From positions 1 through 6,763 of the forward strand of contig USOK01000087.1 of assembly GCA_900556295.1 (NCBI GenBank): a DNA stretch of 6,763 bases. The letters are read 5' to 3'. The notes beneath the pieces are model-generated. The model made no database searches, was not told the origin of the DNA, and worked only from the letters and a program-made list of their open reading frames with translations. Below, piece after piece: positions 5,799 through 6,763 of the stretch; the first letter of the stretch is position 1; each line of letters starts with the position of its first letter. The stretch is from an uncultured bacterium. Lineage in GTDB: Bacteria; Cyanobacteriota; Vampirovibrionia; Gastranaerophilales; Gastranaerophilaceae. Position numbers and translations under genes: made by a program.

Positions 5799-6593
5799 CT
5801 ATTCTACCCAACCTGACAAACAAGCATTTTTGTAATTAACTGGAACCGGCGTAATTACGTTATGTGCCTGTTTAATCAATTCCAATGAATTTGACAATCT
5901 GTTTGTAAAGTGAATTGTATCAGCTTTTACAACAGTTTTTCCACCTTCTATGTTTGAAACCTGAGATGTTGCCAAAAGTTGTTTTAATCTCTGAATTTCT
6001 ATATCAGTGTTTTCGTTATCTCTTGCAACGGTATTCACTGTTCCATCAGCATTATACATTTTTTCTAAGCAAACTTCATGTGCAACAGGAATATTGATTA
6101 ATTCCCCTGCTTTTTCTGTGATTTCACCAGTTGCACCATAATAAACAAGCCATTCTGAACATTTTTTAATAGCTTTTGCAACGGAACAAGCGAATGAAAA
6201 ATCCTCTGCGCACTTTTTATACATAGCACCGTGAGGACGAACATGTTCGATTTCTAAATGCATAGATTTTGCAAAAGACATTAAAGCTCCAACTTGGTAA
6301 ACAATAAGCGCTTCGATCTCATCCTCATCAAGGTTCATATCTCTATAGCCAAAACCTTGAATATCGTCAAAACCGATGTGAGCACCAACTACAACATTTT
6401 TTTCTTTTGCTTTCAATAAAGCGTTTCTAATAGTCAACGGATCACCTGCGTGAAAGCCACATGAAATATTTACAGAACTTGCATAATCCAACAAATCGAA
6501 TTCTGCATTGTTTTTGTAAATACCAAAACTTTGTGCCAAATCAATGTTAAAATCGATATTTTTTATTTGTTTTCTCTCAAAATTATCTTGCAT
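5799..6593 (-). CDS. LamB/YcsF family protein, divergent PxpA (5-oxoprolinase subunit A) homologue
   Basis: The LamB/YcsF family includes PxpA, which works with PxpB and PxpC in ATP-dependent cleavage of 5-oxoproline to glutamate. Conserved pieces, numbered from the chosen start: SSVNISCGFHAGDP (39-52), GAHIGFDDIQGFGYR (70-84), YQVGALMSFA (99-108) and EHVRPHGAMY (116-125). Length, 264 residues, is close to the family's roughly 250. Several hallmarks differ: the N-terminal NxDxGE is NIDLAQ (16-21), the usual ADRxYxADG is LEKMYNADG (176-184), and the C-terminal CVHGD block is replaced by ADTIHFTNR (224-232). Function as a 5-oxoprolinase subunit is therefore uncertain, so no symbol is given. Two ATGs compete; AGGA near 6604-6607 is nine bases from 6593 but only three from 6599, so 6593 is preferred. 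First gene of the operon with yvcK and panB; pxpB and pxpC are not seen. Confidence 0.85.
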   Translation of the reverse strand: MQDNFERKQIKNIDFNIDLAQSFGIYKNNAEFDLLDYASSVNISCGFHAGDPLTIRNALLKAKEKNVVVGAHIGFDDIQGFGYRDMNLDEDEIEALIVYQVGALMSFAKSMHLEIEHVRPHGAMYKKCAEDFSFACSVAKAIKKCSEWLVYYGATGEITEKAGELINIPVAHEVCLEKMYNADGTVNTVARDNENTDIEIQRLKQLLATSQVSNIEGGKTVVKADTIHFTNRLSNSLELIKQAHNVITPVPVNYKNACLSGWVE

Positions 6594-6619
6594 AATCATC
6601 TTTCCTATATAATAAAATA

Positions 6620-6648
6620 ATTATACCTGATAAAAATTTAATTACCAT
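6620..6648 (-). promoter_or_regulatory. Probable promoter of the pxpA-like/yvcK/panB operon
   Basis: A perfect -10 hexamer, TATAAT, lies on the minus strand at 6620-6625. Seventeen bases upstream is only a weak -35 match, ATGGTA (6643-6648, three of six positions). The predicted start near 6613 leaves a leader of about 20 bases before the chosen start codon, with AGGA as ribosome-binding site. The AT-rich context makes chance -10 matches common, so confidence rests on position ahead of the first gene of the operon. Confidence 0.5.
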
Positions 6649-6702
6649 TATCTTTACATAATATTAATTAGAAGATGGATGCAAGAGAGTTTGTATTCTT
6701 TA

Positions 6703-6758
6703 GCGGTATATACCGCAGTTGTTACGGTAGTTTTGTAGGTCGGAATTGCTATTCCGAC
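6703..6758. repeat. Palindrome cluster, REP-like intergenic repeat (possibly cut by window edge)
   Basis: The last 60 bases hold dense dyad symmetry. GCGGTATATACCGC (6703-6716) is a perfect 14-bp palindrome. TACCG (6711-6715) can also pair with CGGTA (6725-6729), giving an alternative hairpin. GTCGGAAT-TGCT-ATTCCGAC (6739-6758) is a perfect 8-bp stem with a four-base loop. No U tract follows on either strand within the window, so it is not a standard intrinsic terminator. The arrangement resembles REP/BIME-type dispersed elements between genes. The remaining bases 6659-6702 show nothing clear. Confidence 0.5.
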
Positions 6759-6763
6759 AACAA

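Noticed and set aside
6675..6763. Open plus-strand frame starting ATG at 6675 and running off the right edge
   Set aside because: It reads through the palindrome cluster, has no good Shine-Dalgarno, and the 29 codons visible show no protein-like signature; more likely repeat sequence.

Overview
The window is AT-rich bacterial chromosome. Ordinary housekeeping genes make up most of it, and almost all lie on the minus strand. Low GC, the YvcK protein with two N-terminal membrane helices (a form I associate with Cyanobacteria and relatives), and a short N-terminal 'NQSFSG' tag on the one plus-strand gene together suggest a non-photosynthetic cyanobacterial relative of the Vampirovibrionia / Gastranaerophilales (Melainabacteria) type. 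This assignment is an inference from recalled family features, at roughly 65% confidence.

Right to left on the minus strand, an operon starts near 6613 with a divergent LamB/YcsF (PxpA-like) gene, then yvcK, then panB (ketopantoate hydroxymethyltransferase). The gaps are 13 and 11 bases, and each downstream Shine-Dalgarno sits in the gap or on the preceding stop codon. A plus-strand gene for a small, divergent GNAT-like protein (2972-3622) follows, convergent with panB. A second minus-strand operon then begins at an extended -10 promoter (2889-2918): panC (pantothenate synthetase) and, with a one-base TAATG overlap, a two-helix membrane protein whose C-terminal half resembles a degenerate class III nucleotide cyclase domain. 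panB and panC supply two steps of pantothenate (CoA precursor) synthesis but are split here by the opposing GNAT-like gene; panD is not in the window.

The left part is the L10-L7/L12 ribosomal operon. A good promoter (1050-1078) has its predicted start at about 1043, where a ribosomal protein L10 leader RNA (1041-901) begins. An intrinsic terminator (913-873) shares bases with the leader's closing stem. rplJ (L10) follows, then an unusual 169-base spacer with a GC-richer, repeat-bearing block, then the 5' end of rplL (L7/L12), cut by the window edge.

The right edge (6600-6763) holds the first operon's promoter and a cluster of strong palindromes that looks like a REP-type intergenic repeat. 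No tRNA, rRNA, CRISPR array, transposase or phage gene is visible. The most interesting items are the L10 leader/terminator switch, the degenerate cyclase-like protein coupled to panC, the tagged GNAT-like protein, the PxpA homologue lacking family signatures, and the two repeat blocks.
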